DNA of 64,000 nucleotides from Eunapius fragilis. Lineage: Eukaryota; Porifera; Demospongiae; Spongillida; Spongillidae. Both the position numbers and the translations under genes were made by a program. The notes under the pieces were generated by a model. The model had not been told where the DNA came from and did no database searches. It was given only the letters and a program-made list of their open reading frames with translations. The DNA lies in assembly GCA_963681505.1 (NCBI GenBank), contig OY811979.1, positions 2,883,414 to 2,947,413 of the forward strand, read 5' to 3'. Of the stretch, positions 44,691-54,725 are shown one piece after another. How positions within the stretch are numbered: the stretch's first letter is position 1; every line of letters starts with the position of its first letter.

Positions 44691-45209
44691 CGCATAACCA
44701 CCTATTTATAAACTCGAAAAGTACATAGCAACGCGTACTAAGCAACCGTGCTTACCACAAAACCTTAAAGCAACGCTATTCAGATTGTGGTTCACTCTCA
44801 AGTCTAATTGTACAGGCCGAGAACATGTAGTTACTACTATCCATGAACTATTTGTGTTGCGCGGAAGGTTGCACTTATTGTAATGGTATGGAAACCCATT
44901 GTATTTATTATATTACATTTGACGTAAACATAGATTTAAAACTGCTCTTGGCGGGACGCCACAGGAGAATACAAAGAGTGATCCAAATGCACGGACCTCT
45001 TCGTAAAACAATCAACGAACGTGATTGGGTGACGTAGCACAGGGCATGCATGTTAAAGACTATTTAAATGTGCATCCGTGAGTGTCGGTGTGTGTGTGTG
45101 TATTAGTGAATTGAGCATAATCAATCATCAAAGGATATAGCGAAAGCCGCGTCAATCAGCGCTATTAACAGGACAAGTCCAGTGGGAATCGAATCTTTAC
45201 ATTGCAGGG

Positions 45210-48200
45210 ATGAATTCCAACGAAAAGAGAGCAAGGCGAGCTGAATATGTGCGAAATTATAGGAAACAGCAGCGTGAAAAACATATAGGTGAGGCAGCGA
45301 ACCAGCCGCTTCACCATACAGATAATTGTCAAGTACAACCAACTGAAGACGAATCCATTCATCGGGCTAAAGAAGCACAACGAAAGCGAAAATTTCGACG
45401 GAAGCAAGAGCCTGAAGACGAAACCATTCAACGTCGGGCTGAAGAAGCACAACGGCTTCGTGAATTTCGTCAAATACAAACACAGCAAGAGACCGAAGAC
45501 GAAACCGTTCAACGTCGGGCTGAAGAAGCACATCGCCTTCGTGAATTTTGTCAAGTTCAATCGCAGCAAGAGACCGAAGACGAAACCGTTCAACGTCGGG
45601 CTGAAGAAGCACAACGGCTTCGTGAATTTCGTCAAGTACAATCACAGCAAGAGACCGAAGACGAAACCGTTCAACGTCGGGCTGAAGAAGCACAACGGCT
45701 TCGTGAATTTCGTCAAGTACAATCACAGCTAGAGACCGAAGATGAAGCCATTGAACGTAGGGCTGAAGAAGCAAAACGAAAAAAAAATTGTCGTCAAATG
45801 CAAACACACCATGAGACCGAAGACGAAACCATTGAACGTCGGGCTGAAGAAGCACATCGCCTTCGTGAATTTCGTCAAGTACAATCGCAGCAAGAGACCG
45901 AAGACGAAATCGTTCAACGTCGGGCTGAAGAAGCACAACGACTACGTGAATTTCGTCAAGTACAATCGCATCAAGAGACCGAAGACGAAATCGTTCAACG
46001 TCGGGCTGAAGAAGCACAACGACTACGTGAATTTCGTCAAATTCAAACACAGCTAGAGACCGAAGATGAAGCCATTGAACGTAGGGCTGAAGAAGCAAAA
46101 CGAAAAAAAAATTGTCGTCAAATGCAAACACACCATGAGACCGAAGACGAAACCATTGAACGTCGGGCTGAAGAAGCACATCGCCTTCGTGAATTTCGTC
46201 AAGTACAATCGCAGCAAGAGACCGAAGACGAAATCGTTCAACGTCGGGCTGAAGAAGCACAACGACTACGTGAATTTCGTCAAGTACAATCGCATCAAGA
46301 TACCGAAGACGAAATCGTTCAACGTCGGGCTGAAGAAGCACAACGGCTACGTGAATTTCGTCAAGTTCAAACACAGCTAGAGACCGAAGATGAAGCCATT
46401 GAACGTAGGGCTGAAGAGGCACAACGAACGCGTGTATATCGTCAACTTTCCAACAGATTACTTGAAGTTTATCATCACGACAACTTCGACGAGAACAGAG
46501 TGGAGATTCACAACTGCGGCCTGATGAATGTGGAGTGCCAATATTGTCATTCTCTTAATTTTGCTGAAGAAAAATCATCTGACAACACATTCAATTATTG
46601 CTGTCACAAAGGAACTGTTCTCTTGAACGATGAAAATGAAGCACATCGCGAGTTCCCTCCACTTCTGAAGGAGTTACTTAGTAATCCAAATCATCCAGAC
46701 TTCTCCAACTTCAAAATAAACATTCGTTCGTTCAACTCTACTTTATCGTTTGCCTCAATGGGAGCTCAGGTAGATCATGTTGCTGGATATGGCCCGTACT
46801 GCTTCAAGATTCATGGTCAAGTTTATCACCGTACTTCTCACATGCATCCAGTTGTTGGTGCAAGACAATACGCACAGATGTACGTTATTGATTCCAGTAT
46901 GGCAAATGACTTACGACTCCAACACCCGTCTAATCAAAACCTTGATGTTAGGATCCTTCGCAGCTTGGATCAATTAATTCGGCAGGTCAATGTCTATGCA
47001 AAAGCGTATAAGACGTTGCGTGAAGTAGAAATTCACGAAGAAACCCTAGCAGTAGAAGAAGGTCGCTCAGTCCCTACAGTCAGTATGGCTTTCTCAAGAG
47101 ATAGAAACGTAGATCGAAAAAGATACAATCTCCCAACTGTCGACGAAATTGCTATGATTTTCAGATCTACTGATGGAGCTCCTCCGTTCGAAAGGGACTT
47201 CAGAGTTTATCCAAGAGATCCTGCTCGCCCTCTTATCACGTTGAACATTCTCAGCCCTCATCTAGATCCAATGACATATGTTTTGTTTTACCCATATGGT
47301 GAACCTGGATGGCAACCAGATATTCCCATAAATTTGCAGAACCGTCCTCAAAGACGACGAATACGTGTCACCATGCTACAGTGGAAGATCGCTCAAACAG
47401 CAGTTAGAATTAACCGCTTCAATCCCATTCTAAATGGAGGAAAGCTTTTTCAACAGTGGGCTGTCGATTCGTATGCACAAGTGGAAGCACATAATCTCAG
47501 CTTTGTGAGTCATCAGCAAGGCAGACTTCGTGTGGAACAGTACCGTGGCTTAATGGACCACCTAAACAACATTGCCGTTGAGAGAGGTGCTAACGTCGGT
47601 CGAGCAGTTATTCTCCCAAGCTCATTTCAAGGCTCTCCGCGCAATATGAGAGAGAAATATCATGATGCTATGGCAATTGTTGCGAAGTATGGCAAACCAG
47701 ATCTCTTTATTACAATGACCTGCAATCCATATTGGCCAGAAATACAAATGAACTTATTTCCTGGTCAACAAGCGTGTGACCGGCCTGATTTGGTGGCAAG
47801 AGTGTTCAGTTTGAAACTTAAATCTTTCATCAAAGACATGACGAAGAATAAAGTATTTGGAGCCGTTCGAGCATACGTCTATACAATTGAATTTCAAAAA
47901 CGTGGTTTGCCACATGCTCATATGCTGTTCATTCTCACAAACGAAAACAAAATTGATACAGCTGATAAGATTGATCGGTACGTCTGCGCTGAAATTCCGG
48001 ATCCACGTCAAGAACCAAAGTTACATGAAACCGTTTTGAGAACAATGATTCACGGTCCGTGTGGTATTTTGAATCCGAGAAGCCCTTGCATGGAGAATAA
48101 CATATGCACAAAGAATTTTCCCAAACCATTCCAATTGCAAACAATCGTTGAAGTCAATGGTTATCCCCTTTATCGCAGAAGGCCAGGCGTTGAAGCCCAT

Positions 48201-48974
48201 GTTGGTCAATTTACGGTTGACAATCGTTTTGTCGTCCCGTACAATAAATTCCTCACCACGCGATACAATTGTCACATCAACGCTGAAGCATGCCAATCTG
48301 TACAGGCCATAAAGTACATCTTCAAATACATTTACAAAGGCTATGATTGTGCAAAGGTTGTATTTCAAGACGGACATGACAACATCATCCATGATGAGAT
48401 CAAGCAGTACCTTGATGCTCGATACGTGAGCGCTCCTGAAGCAATGTGGAGGCTTTTGGAGAACTCCATGCATGAAAGATCACATGCTGTTATTCGTCTC
48501 GCTATACATTTGCCTGATGAACAGTTGGTCTACTTTCAAGAAGGTGACGAAGAAACAGCTGTATCTCGAGCTCATCATCGTCAGACCCATTTGACAGCTT
48601 GGTTCAAACTAAATCGTTTGGATGAAAACGCGCGTCAGTATCTTTACACCGAAATTCCTCACCATTATGTCTTCGATCAAGGAACTACGGACTGGAAACT
48701 TAGAAAACGAGCAGGAGACAATGTAATACCAAGGATGTATTCAGTGAGTCCAAGAGATGAAGAGCGATTTTACCTCCGAATGCTTCTCCAACATGTTCGT
48801 GGTCCCCAGAGCTTTGAAGACATTCGCACAGTTCAAGGAATAGTTCACGAGACTTTCAAAGCTGCTGCCATCACACGACATTCGCTAGATGACGATACAG
48901 AGTGGATCCACCTTATATGCAAGAAGCATCAACATTCAACATGCCTCGCCAATTACGACAGACTTTTGCATTAA
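45210..48974 (+). CDS. Helitron Rep (HUH, Y2) domain protein with 14 peptide repeats
   Basis: A frame of 1,254 codons. Residues about 45-420 are 14 copies of a 27-residue charged unit (EDETVQRRAEEAQRLREFRQ type). A zinc-like segment follows (VECQYCHSLNF, FNYCCHKG), then ILSPHLDPMTYVLFYPYG, MTCNPYWPEI, the HUH motif in GLPHAHMLF (His codons 47912 and 47918), and the tyrosine helix KYIFKYIYKGYD (Tyr codons 48315, 48327 and 48333). HUH endonuclease cuts one strand and stays linked by Tyr during rolling-circle transposition. The frame leaves the family after LDDDTEW near 48905, where the true continuation lies in the next frame (helicase). Confidence 0.9.
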   Translation: MNSNEKRARRAEYVRNYRKQQREKHIGEAANQPLHHTDNCQVQPTEDESIHRAKEAQRKRKFRRKQEPEDETIQRRAEEAQRLREFRQIQTQQETEDETVQRRAEEAHRLREFCQVQSQQETEDETVQRRAEEAQRLREFRQVQSQQETEDETVQRRAEEAQRLREFRQVQSQLETEDEAIERRAEEAKRKKNCRQMQTHHETEDETIERRAEEAHRLREFRQVQSQQETEDEIVQRRAEEAQRLREFRQVQSHQETEDEIVQRRAEEAQRLREFRQIQTQLETEDEAIERRAEEAKRKKNCRQMQTHHETEDETIERRAEEAHRLREFRQVQSQQETEDEIVQRRAEEAQRLREFRQVQSHQDTEDEIVQRRAEEAQRLREFRQVQTQLETEDEAIERRAEEAQRTRVYRQLSNRLLEVYHHDNFDENRVEIHNCGLMNVECQYCHSLNFAEEKSSDNTFNYCCHKGTVLLNDENEAHREFPPLLKELLSNPNHPDFSNFKINIRSFNSTLSFASMGAQVDHVAGYGPYCFKIHGQVYHRTSHMHPVVGARQYAQMYVIDSSMANDLRLQHPSNQNLDVRILRSLDQLIRQVNVYAKAYKTLREVEIHEETLAVEEGRSVPTVSMAFSRDRNVDRKRYNLPTVDEIAMIFRSTDGAPPFERDFRVYPRDPARPLITLNILSPHLDPMTYVLFYPYGEPGWQPDIPINLQNRPQRRRIRVTMLQWKIAQTAVRINRFNPILNGGKLFQQWAVDSYAQVEAHNLSFVSHQQGRLRVEQYRGLMDHLNNIAVERGANVGRAVILPSSFQGSPRNMREKYHDAMAIVAKYGKPDLFITMTCNPYWPEIQMNLFPGQQACDRPDLVARVFSLKLKSFIKDMTKNKVFGAVRAYVYTIEFQKRGLPHAHMLFILTNENKIDTADKIDRYVCAEIPDPRQEPKLHETVLRTMIHGPCGILNPRSPCMENNICTKNFPKPFQLQTIVEVNGYPLYRRRPGVEAHVGQFTVDNRFVVPYNKFLTTRYNCHINAEACQSVQAIKYIFKYIYKGYDCAKVVFQDGHDNIIHDEIKQYLDARYVSAPEAMWRLLENSMHERSHAVIRLAIHLPDEQLVYFQEGDEETAVSRAHHRQTHLTAWFKLNRLDENARQYLYTEIPHHYVFDQGTTDWKLRKRAGDNVIPRMYSVSPRDEERFYLRMLLQHVRGPQSFEDIRTVQGIVHETFKAAAITRHSLDDDTEWIHLICKKHQHSTCLANYDRLLH
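45345..46430 (+). repeat. 81-base coding repeat, 14 units, with 324-base higher-order duplication
   Basis: The 27-residue units are 81-base tandem repeats. Units 6-9 (including the divergent RKKNCRQMQTHH unit) are repeated as units 10-13, so a 324-base block is duplicated. Because 81 is a multiple of three, other frames on both strands stay open here, which produces long shadow frames. Confidence 0.9.
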
Positions 48975-50644
48975 TTTGCATATTCAATTCACCGAAGAAT
49001 CCGTTTGGTCTCTTTGAACAGTTTAAGGAATCCCTAGCTGAAGACTACCTAAGAAATTTCAGTACCACCATTGCAGAAAAGAAGGCACTGAGATACATAG
49101 ATTCCATAATGCGACTGCATGGAAGGAACTGCATGGAATTCGGAATGCCCGAACCGGGACCTATTGAATTCATTGACACAACTTATGACCCACATGAAGA
49201 GTTTGAATTAGCAAACGAACTCATTTCAACGCTGAATCCCCTTCAGAGAACAATCTTTGACGAAATATGCTCAGTGATTGACGAAAATACAGTTGAGAGT
49301 AGATTCTACTTTGTGGACGGTCCTGGTGGTACCGGAAAGACGTATCTGTACAGCACAATAATGAGTCATTTACGGGGACAGAGCAGAAGCGTCGCGGCAT
49401 TCGCAACAACAGGAATTGCGGCAGATCTGTTGAAAGGTGGTAGAACTGTTCACAGTGGATTTAAAATTCCACTTTCTGCTGTTGAAACGTCTGTATCCAG
49501 CATGAAAATCCCTTCTTTTGACTCCAATAAGTTGCGTGACGCTTGCCTGATAATCATCGATGAAGCTTCAATGTTGTCGTCACATTCATTGCGAATCATA
49601 GATAAACTCCTAAAAGAAATCATGAACGATGACAGACCATTTGGTGGCAAAACATTTATGCTTGGTGGTGATTTTAGTCAGACATCCAACATTGTTCCAC
49701 ACGGCACCCCCACGGATATCCTTGAGGTTTGCATTAAAAGTTCACCACTCTGGCAATATGTGAAGAAAAGGAGTCTTATCTCGAACATGAGAACTGCAGG
49801 ACAAACTACGTTCAATGACTGGGTCCTTCAAGTTGGTAATGGTGACCTAAGCAACGATCTCTCCAATTTAAGCCGAGATCTTATTGAGCTACCTGCTCAC
49901 TTGGTTGAAAACACCGATTTAGTTGCAACTGTTTTTGGAGAGAAAATTTCCACTACCACAGCTGATGAAATCCTTGAAGTCTCAAAAAAAGTCATTTTGA
50001 CACCTAAAAACACAAACGCCACTGATTTAAACTACCAAATTTTGAGACTCCTTGAAAGCGACATTCGAGAGTACCGCAGCGTTGATAGTATTGTTACGGA
50101 GGACATAAATGATACAATTGACTTTCCAGTCGAGTTCCTAAATGAGCTATGTCCTTCGGGATTACCACCTCATATTTTAAAACTAAAGGTTGGGGCGTTT
50201 ATCATGTTGTTGAGAAATCTAGATCCCAAGAATGGCTTATTGAATGGAACAAGACTTGTGGTACGAGGTCTTCAAAATAACTTCATAGATGCAGAGATTA
50301 TTACTGGAAGTAAAAAGGGTGAGAGAGTATTCATTCCGAGACTTAGCTTAAAGCCCAGTGAGTCAAGCCTACCATTCAAAATGCAAAGGCGTCAGTTTCC
50401 GGTGATTTTGGCATTTGTTCTTACAATCAATAAAGCTCAAGGACAATCTTTTGAAAAAGTGGGTGTTTACCTACCGGAACCAGTTTTTGGACACGGGCAA
50501 TTATATGTTGCCCTAACTCGATGTAGACATCACGAGCACGTTAAGGTTTATATTAGAGACAATCCAGAACAAGGACGAATGTTGCCGAACGATACACATA
50601 GATATTTTACGAAAAATGTGGTAATCAGACAACTGTTGCTATAA
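48902..50644 (+). CDS. Helitron Pif1-like helicase domain
   Basis: The frame opens in MQEASTFNMPRQLRQTFA, which continues the Rep protein; the ATG at 48902 is a frame artefact of a one-base shift at about 48902-48918. Helicase motifs: Walker A GPGGTGKTYLYS (near 49319), Walker B IIDEASML (near 49555), LGGDFSQ, then LNGTRLVVRGL, FVLTINKAQGQSFEKVGVYL and YVALTRC, the Pif1/RecD-type C-terminal motifs. It unwinds DNA during rolling-circle transposition. The stop at 50642 lies about 45 bases before the terminal hairpin. Confidence 0.9.
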   Translation: MDPPYMQEASTFNMPRQLRQTFALICIFNSPKNPFGLFEQFKESLAEDYLRNFSTTIAEKKALRYIDSIMRLHGRNCMEFGMPEPGPIEFIDTTYDPHEEFELANELISTLNPLQRTIFDEICSVIDENTVESRFYFVDGPGGTGKTYLYSTIMSHLRGQSRSVAAFATTGIAADLLKGGRTVHSGFKIPLSAVETSVSSMKIPSFDSNKLRDACLIIIDEASMLSSHSLRIIDKLLKEIMNDDRPFGGKTFMLGGDFSQTSNIVPHGTPTDILEVCIKSSPLWQYVKKRSLISNMRTAGQTTFNDWVLQVGNGDLSNDLSNLSRDLIELPAHLVENTDLVATVFGEKISTTTADEILEVSKKVILTPKNTNATDLNYQILRLLESDIREYRSVDSIVTEDINDTIDFPVEFLNELCPSGLPPHILKLKVGAFIMLLRNLDPKNGLLNGTRLVVRGLQNNFIDAEIITGSKKGERVFIPRLSLKPSESSLPFKMQRRQFPVILAFVLTINKAQGQSFEKVGVYLPEPVFGHGQLYVALTRCRHHEHVKVYIRDNPEQGRMLPNDTHRYFTKNVVIRQLLL

Positions 50645-50689
50645 ATTCATATTTTTTCTAATGTTCTACATGCATGTACATCAAATCAT

Positions 50690-50717
50690 CCCGTGATTTT
50701 TCACGGGTGCAAGCTAG
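50690..50717 (+). terminator. Helitron 3' terminal hairpin and CTAG end
   Basis: CCCGTGATTTTTCACGGG forms a hairpin with a short T-rich loop, followed by TGCAAG and CTAG. In Helitrons this structure marks the end of rolling-circle transfer. Confidence 0.9.
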
Positions 50718-52366
50718 TATTTCAATAATCATTGAACTATAACAACAATAGCTAGGTCTGGGCACAACTGACTGACGGTAAGTGGCTGCACGTGATGAGC
50801 GTGTTACGTGTATGTGGTGTGTATCTCACTAACCAATCAAGGGAAGTGCGATTTGAAAGCCCTAAACTTTGAAAAATGATGAATAAATAAGTGCGCTGAC
50901 TACTCTTATCAGTATAATCCGTTAGCAACTAAGGAAAATATCTTTTGGTTGGGAAACTATTGATGACTGAATAATGAAATGAGATAAACATGAGAAACCT
51001 TGCATAATTAATGTGGAAGTGCGGATATAAGTACCTAAGGTGTGAAAATCTAGGCAAAATAGTCCCTACATTGCAAATCCGAGAGCGCCTAGTCAATATT
51101 TGGTTTTGTTCTGCAGTAAGCTGCAGTTTACTGAATGCGTTGATACATTTTCTATGGACATTGAATTATGCAATGACCGAATACCGCATTATCCTTTTGA
51201 CCGCCAATTTCTCGATATGCGATACATAAAGTGCTTTTTTTTTTACAAGTATATAATACATCACATGTACATTGGTTTGGTGAACTTGGGACAATGGCAG
51301 CAAAAGGTAGATCAGCTCAACACATCTCCAACACCTTACATGGAGAAAGGAGACATAAAAGAACTACCAAGTGTACCATTAATGTGCACCTTGATTACTC
51401 CTTGGCTGTTTGCAGCTAGGACTATATTGGAGTCCTGGAAAATGGAGGGAGGGAAAAGCATCCTATGCAATATTTAATTTTAGGGGAAAAAACATACCTT
51501 TCTCCATCGCACGGAACTGACAAAGCTATTAAGGTCCTCGCCATTCTCTGGAGTAATGCTTGTGTCTGGCTGCAGTACATCGTAAGAGAGAAAGGTTGCT
51601 AAGCGAATAATGCGATCATTATTTTAATGGAGTACCTAAACTAATCTATAATTGCCTAGTACACCTTCTCATGAGTATATGCTGATCCCCTCTATAATTG
51701 CCTAGTACACCCTTCTCAGGAGTATGTGCCGATCCCCTCTATTATTGCCTAGTACACCCTTCTCAGGAGTATGTGCTGATACTCACCAGCATATTGCGTC
51801 CTACATTGAACGTATACTTGAGCATGTGGTTGGAGACTTGTTTGCAATAGACGTAGAAGGAATTGTTCTCACTGCCTGCAGTGTATTCCAACAATGTGAC
51901 ATAGTATTAAATAGATGGACAGTGTTTCCCCCAGAGCATGGTGCTTCAATAGTGCCACGTTTATGGAGGCCAGCGCATTGCACACAATGTAACAATGTAA
52001 GCCATCCAGCCTTCTAGGCATCCTTTGTGATTGTGAGAGCCTGCGTCTCAGCTTTCTGGACTGTCAGCCAATTGAATTAACGAATGGTGCTTCATTTTAA
52101 ACTCTTGAGTCTGAAGAATAAAATTAAATGGTTATCACTGAACATGCGCATCGCATATATACACACTACATGTACGGCCTACCGAAAAAACAGTATTTTC
52201 GCATCGATAAATTTTGTATAATACAAGGTTATACACTACATAGAATGTCTAAACACCTTTCAAAGATTTCCGCTATCCCGATCTAGGTGTTTTTGCACGG
52301 TAAAGTTATTGCACGTTTTCCAATAGTTAATGAGATCTGGTAAAGTAAGTTTTTTAGCACAAGAAG
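50718..52366. other. stretch without a confirmed gene
   Basis: No supported gene. A frame at 51790-52013 is bounded by a CACCAG acceptor and an AATGTAAGC donor and could be an exon, but no family is recognised. It overlaps the end of a small tandem repeat. Confidence 0.35.
51645..51786. repeat. three tandem copies of a 46-47-base repeat
   Basis: ATTGCCTAGTACAC recurs at 51651, 51697 and 51744, with the same following words (TTCTCAGGAGTATGTGC) in each copy. Confidence 0.85.
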
Positions 52367-52636
52367 ATGAAAACGAACTTTCGAAATATGACGCAAAGCA
52401 AAGAACTCTCTCCCATTCCATCCCGTAACCCTACGCGAAGCAAGTTTTTGAAAAGTGTTAATAATCCTAATAATAATATGGAACAAAATGGAGGGCAATT
52501 ATTGCACGTTTTGCTACCTATAGAACTTTCAGCCGTGACACGTAAGCATCGTATCTGTAACGCAGTTGCTACAGTACATGGGTGTTTAGGCAGTGTGGAT
52601 ACAGAAATTTTGGTTGATTCAGGCTCTTCGGCATAG
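52367..52636 (+). pseudogene. retropepsin-like protease fragment
   Basis: The frame ends in AVATVHGCLGSVDTEILVDS followed by GSSA and a stop. That is the entry strand and D-S-G active site of a retroviral-type aspartic protease. The N-terminal part (KELSPIPSRNPTRSKFLKS) is basic and unassigned. Nothing of a reverse transcriptase follows; the sequence runs into a hairpin element. It is probably a remnant of a gypsy-like retrotransposon, though a host retropepsin-like gene cannot be excluded. Confidence 0.45.
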
Positions 52637-52733
52637 TGCGCGACGACCTCACGTCTATGGTTCCTACTATAAAATAGTCAAACAAACAGGTTTCCAGTAA
52701 TATAATTCACCTGTCACAGCAAAAGAAAAAAGA

Positions 52734-52851
52734 CGCAAATCATATTTTGATTCCACAAGTGATCTGTTTTTTCATATCTGTATCAAAACTGTTATCATTT
52801 TGGTACAGATATGAAAAAACAGATCACTTGTGAAATCAATATGATTTGCGC
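52734..52851. repeat. 118-base long hairpin
   Basis: Two arms of about 54 bases (CGCAAATCATAT... and ...ATATGATTTGCG) are near-perfect reverse complements around a 10-base loop (CTGTTATCAT). CTGTCACAGC and GCCTGTGTT extend the symmetry weakly. It resembles a foldback MITE. Confidence 0.8.
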
Positions 52852-52859
52852 CTGTGTTA

Positions 52860-53430
52860 CTTTTTGCAACCTCGGAAACCAAAAGTGGTCGGGTTGCCAT
52901 AAGTGGTTCGGATCGGACCACTTTTGGCCCAAAAAGTAGTATAGCCCGCCCTGACCAATTTTTGCCCGTGTTTGTCGCGTGACAGCACTCATAGGTACTC
53001 CTGCATGAAATTGCTCGTGAGCTGTGCTTTTTGTCACCATCCGTTCTGCCTGACTAGCGGAACTCAGCTCTTCCGTGACGGTGGTGTTGCCGACTCGTCC
53101 TCTGTATCCACGCATAGCCTGTTCCTGCCGCCGCTTGCCCTTCTGAATTCTCGGCAAATACCCGGCAATCGGCTAAGGTCGTTAATTCTTCTAAAATCGC
53201 TGATTTGGCCGCACATTTGAATTGATTGTTCCTGTTTGGTTCTTCCTAGCGATTTCATCTTCCAATTGCTGTCTGACCCGTGCTCTTCTCGTCACCATGC
53301 ACCATCACGTCTTCCTGTTATGGTAAGGGTAATCCGCCTATTACGGATTGCACAGTATACATTATTACGTCACTGGCCTGGGTACGAGACTAAGGCTTCT
53401 TCGTTACCCACAACCAGTGATGCCGCGGTT
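52860..53430. other. gene-free stretch
   Basis: No supported gene; short frames have no family resemblance. Imperfect copies of GTGGTCGGGTTGCC and GTGGTTCGGATCGG words lie near 52887. Confidence 0.35.
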
Positions 53431-53435
53431 CAGTG

Positions 53436-53453
53436 CAGCGGCGGATCCAGGCA

Positions 53454-53530
<77 letters not shown>

Positions 53531-53535
53531 TCATA
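53436..53535. mobile_element. MITE end CAGCGGCGGATCCAGG with giant G/C palindrome
   Basis: The terminal phrase CAGCGGCGGATCCAGG is followed by about 41 G, then CACGTG, then 29 C. The tract is a perfect GC palindrome centred on CACGTG. The opposite element end was not recognised. Confidence 0.65.
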
Positions 53536-53654
53536 TATTAATTCATAACTTTTCGGGCCGCATTTTATAATAATAGCTGCACGCTTGCGCTGCCTAGGCC
53601 TATTGATACCCGTCCGCATGAACTCTACAACTGTACTATATCCCGGGCGCAATC

Positions 53655-53800
53655 ATACCTCCCCCCCCCCACTTTTCGTATCAGGCCAGAAGCCGACAGC
53701 ACCCACCCCCACCCCCCCCCCGCTTTTCGTATCGGGCCAGAAGCCGACAGCACCCCACCCCCCCAGCCATACCCACCATCCGTGCCCCACCCCCCCACCC
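53655..53800. repeat. poly(C) minisatellite, second locus
   Basis: Two tandem units of C-run plus CTTTTCGTATCGGGCC and AGAAGCCGACAGCACC, the same family as 27895-28080. Confidence 0.75.
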
Positions 53801-53839
53801 GCCGCTGCGGTTTGCCCGTCAACCGCGAAAACCGGTTAA

Positions 53840-54537
53840 TCAGACGATACCGATGGCCTGACCGTGTCCATGACCGCCAGAAAAGATGCATGACGTAATG
53901 CTGGTCGCGAATCACCGAACCGTCAGATTCATAACCGTCAATAATTTACACGGTTTTTTATGTAGTGCAATATCTCATTGATTAATAATTGATAATTAAT
54001 TTGCAGCTGCTCGATCGTTTACGAATACTGTCTGGTCCAGCGGTCTGGTGTAGCAAAATAGCAATGATACCTACTCGACCAACCATAGCTACACCTCAAG
54101 GTGATGAAGTGATGATCAATCAAAACAAGCCCCTGGTCTGGGCCGCAAGCTTCTGAAGACATCTCGGCCAGTGCGGGAGTGTCTGCCTCTAAGAAAATGA
54201 AAAAGTGTCCCACTAAACCTTGCGCTTCTGCCGTTAACGGTGCATTCCGTCCTTCTGGTCCTAAGCGCACCCTCTGAGAGGGTATTCTCTCAACTTAAAC
54301 TTATTGTGGAACGCAAACGTTGGCGTATGATGGAGGAAGGGTTGAAAGGGTTATCTTTCTGCGATGCAAATAAGAACTTCCACTAGTTATAAACGTGTTC
54401 ATGTCATGATGTATGCATGTGTGGTTCGTCCGTAACAGCTTCAATTTTTCCCGGTAAACCGTCAAACTCGACTGATCGGATGGGTTGTATAGAGCTCTTT
54501 CATGGTCACATGACGCGTGGGCTTTAATTGCTTTATT
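53840..54537. other. gene-free stretch
   Basis: No supported gene. Short frames on the minus strand lack recognisable motifs. Confidence 0.35.
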
Positions 54538-54725
54538 GTCCGCCATATTGGTGCTCGGAAATATGGTTTTGGTACTTTAGTTTTGATACGTATAACTCGC
54601 GGCACAAGTAAAAATCATATTTTTACGAATGTTACTCATGTGTTAGACCACAAAAGTATATATTAAACGACACTCTGAAGTAATCCAAAACTACCCATAT
54701 TTCTCCGAGCACCAATATGGCGGAC
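54538..54725. mobile_element. 188-base MITE with ~40-base inverted ends
   Basis: GTCCGCCATATTGGTGCTCGG at the left and its reverse complement at the right are perfect over 21 bases. The similarity continues inward (AAATATGG, TTTTGG) with small gaps. A target duplication was not clear. Confidence 0.8.

Larger units (their letters stand above)
44183..50717 (+). mobile_element. autonomous Helitron in tandem after a truncated copy
   Basis: It begins with TCTAATACTATAATTTCC immediately after the preceding Helitron's CTAG, and ends with a hairpin plus CTAG at 50714-50717 followed by T. That is the expected TC...CTRR structure without target duplication or inverted repeats. The 5' region carries CGTACGTAC-type words (44203-44260), followed by an internal partial copy of the non-autonomous body (about 44457-44690) and then the Rep and helicase frames. 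A single frameshift separates Rep from helicase; otherwise it looks fairly young. Confidence 0.85.

Noticed and set aside
45367..46422. A 351-codon antisense frame and other long frames over the Helitron repeat region
   Set aside because: The 81-base unit is a multiple of three, so any frame open in one unit stays open through all; these are shadows of the Rep frame.
51790..52013. Open frame with acceptor and donor-like ends (ASYIERILEHVVGDLF)
   Set aside because: No family resemblance, no second exon found, and it overlaps a tandem repeat; too weak to call.
53404..53652. Pro-rich and Gly-rich frames across the G/C tract
   Set aside because: Produced by homopolymer runs open in every frame.
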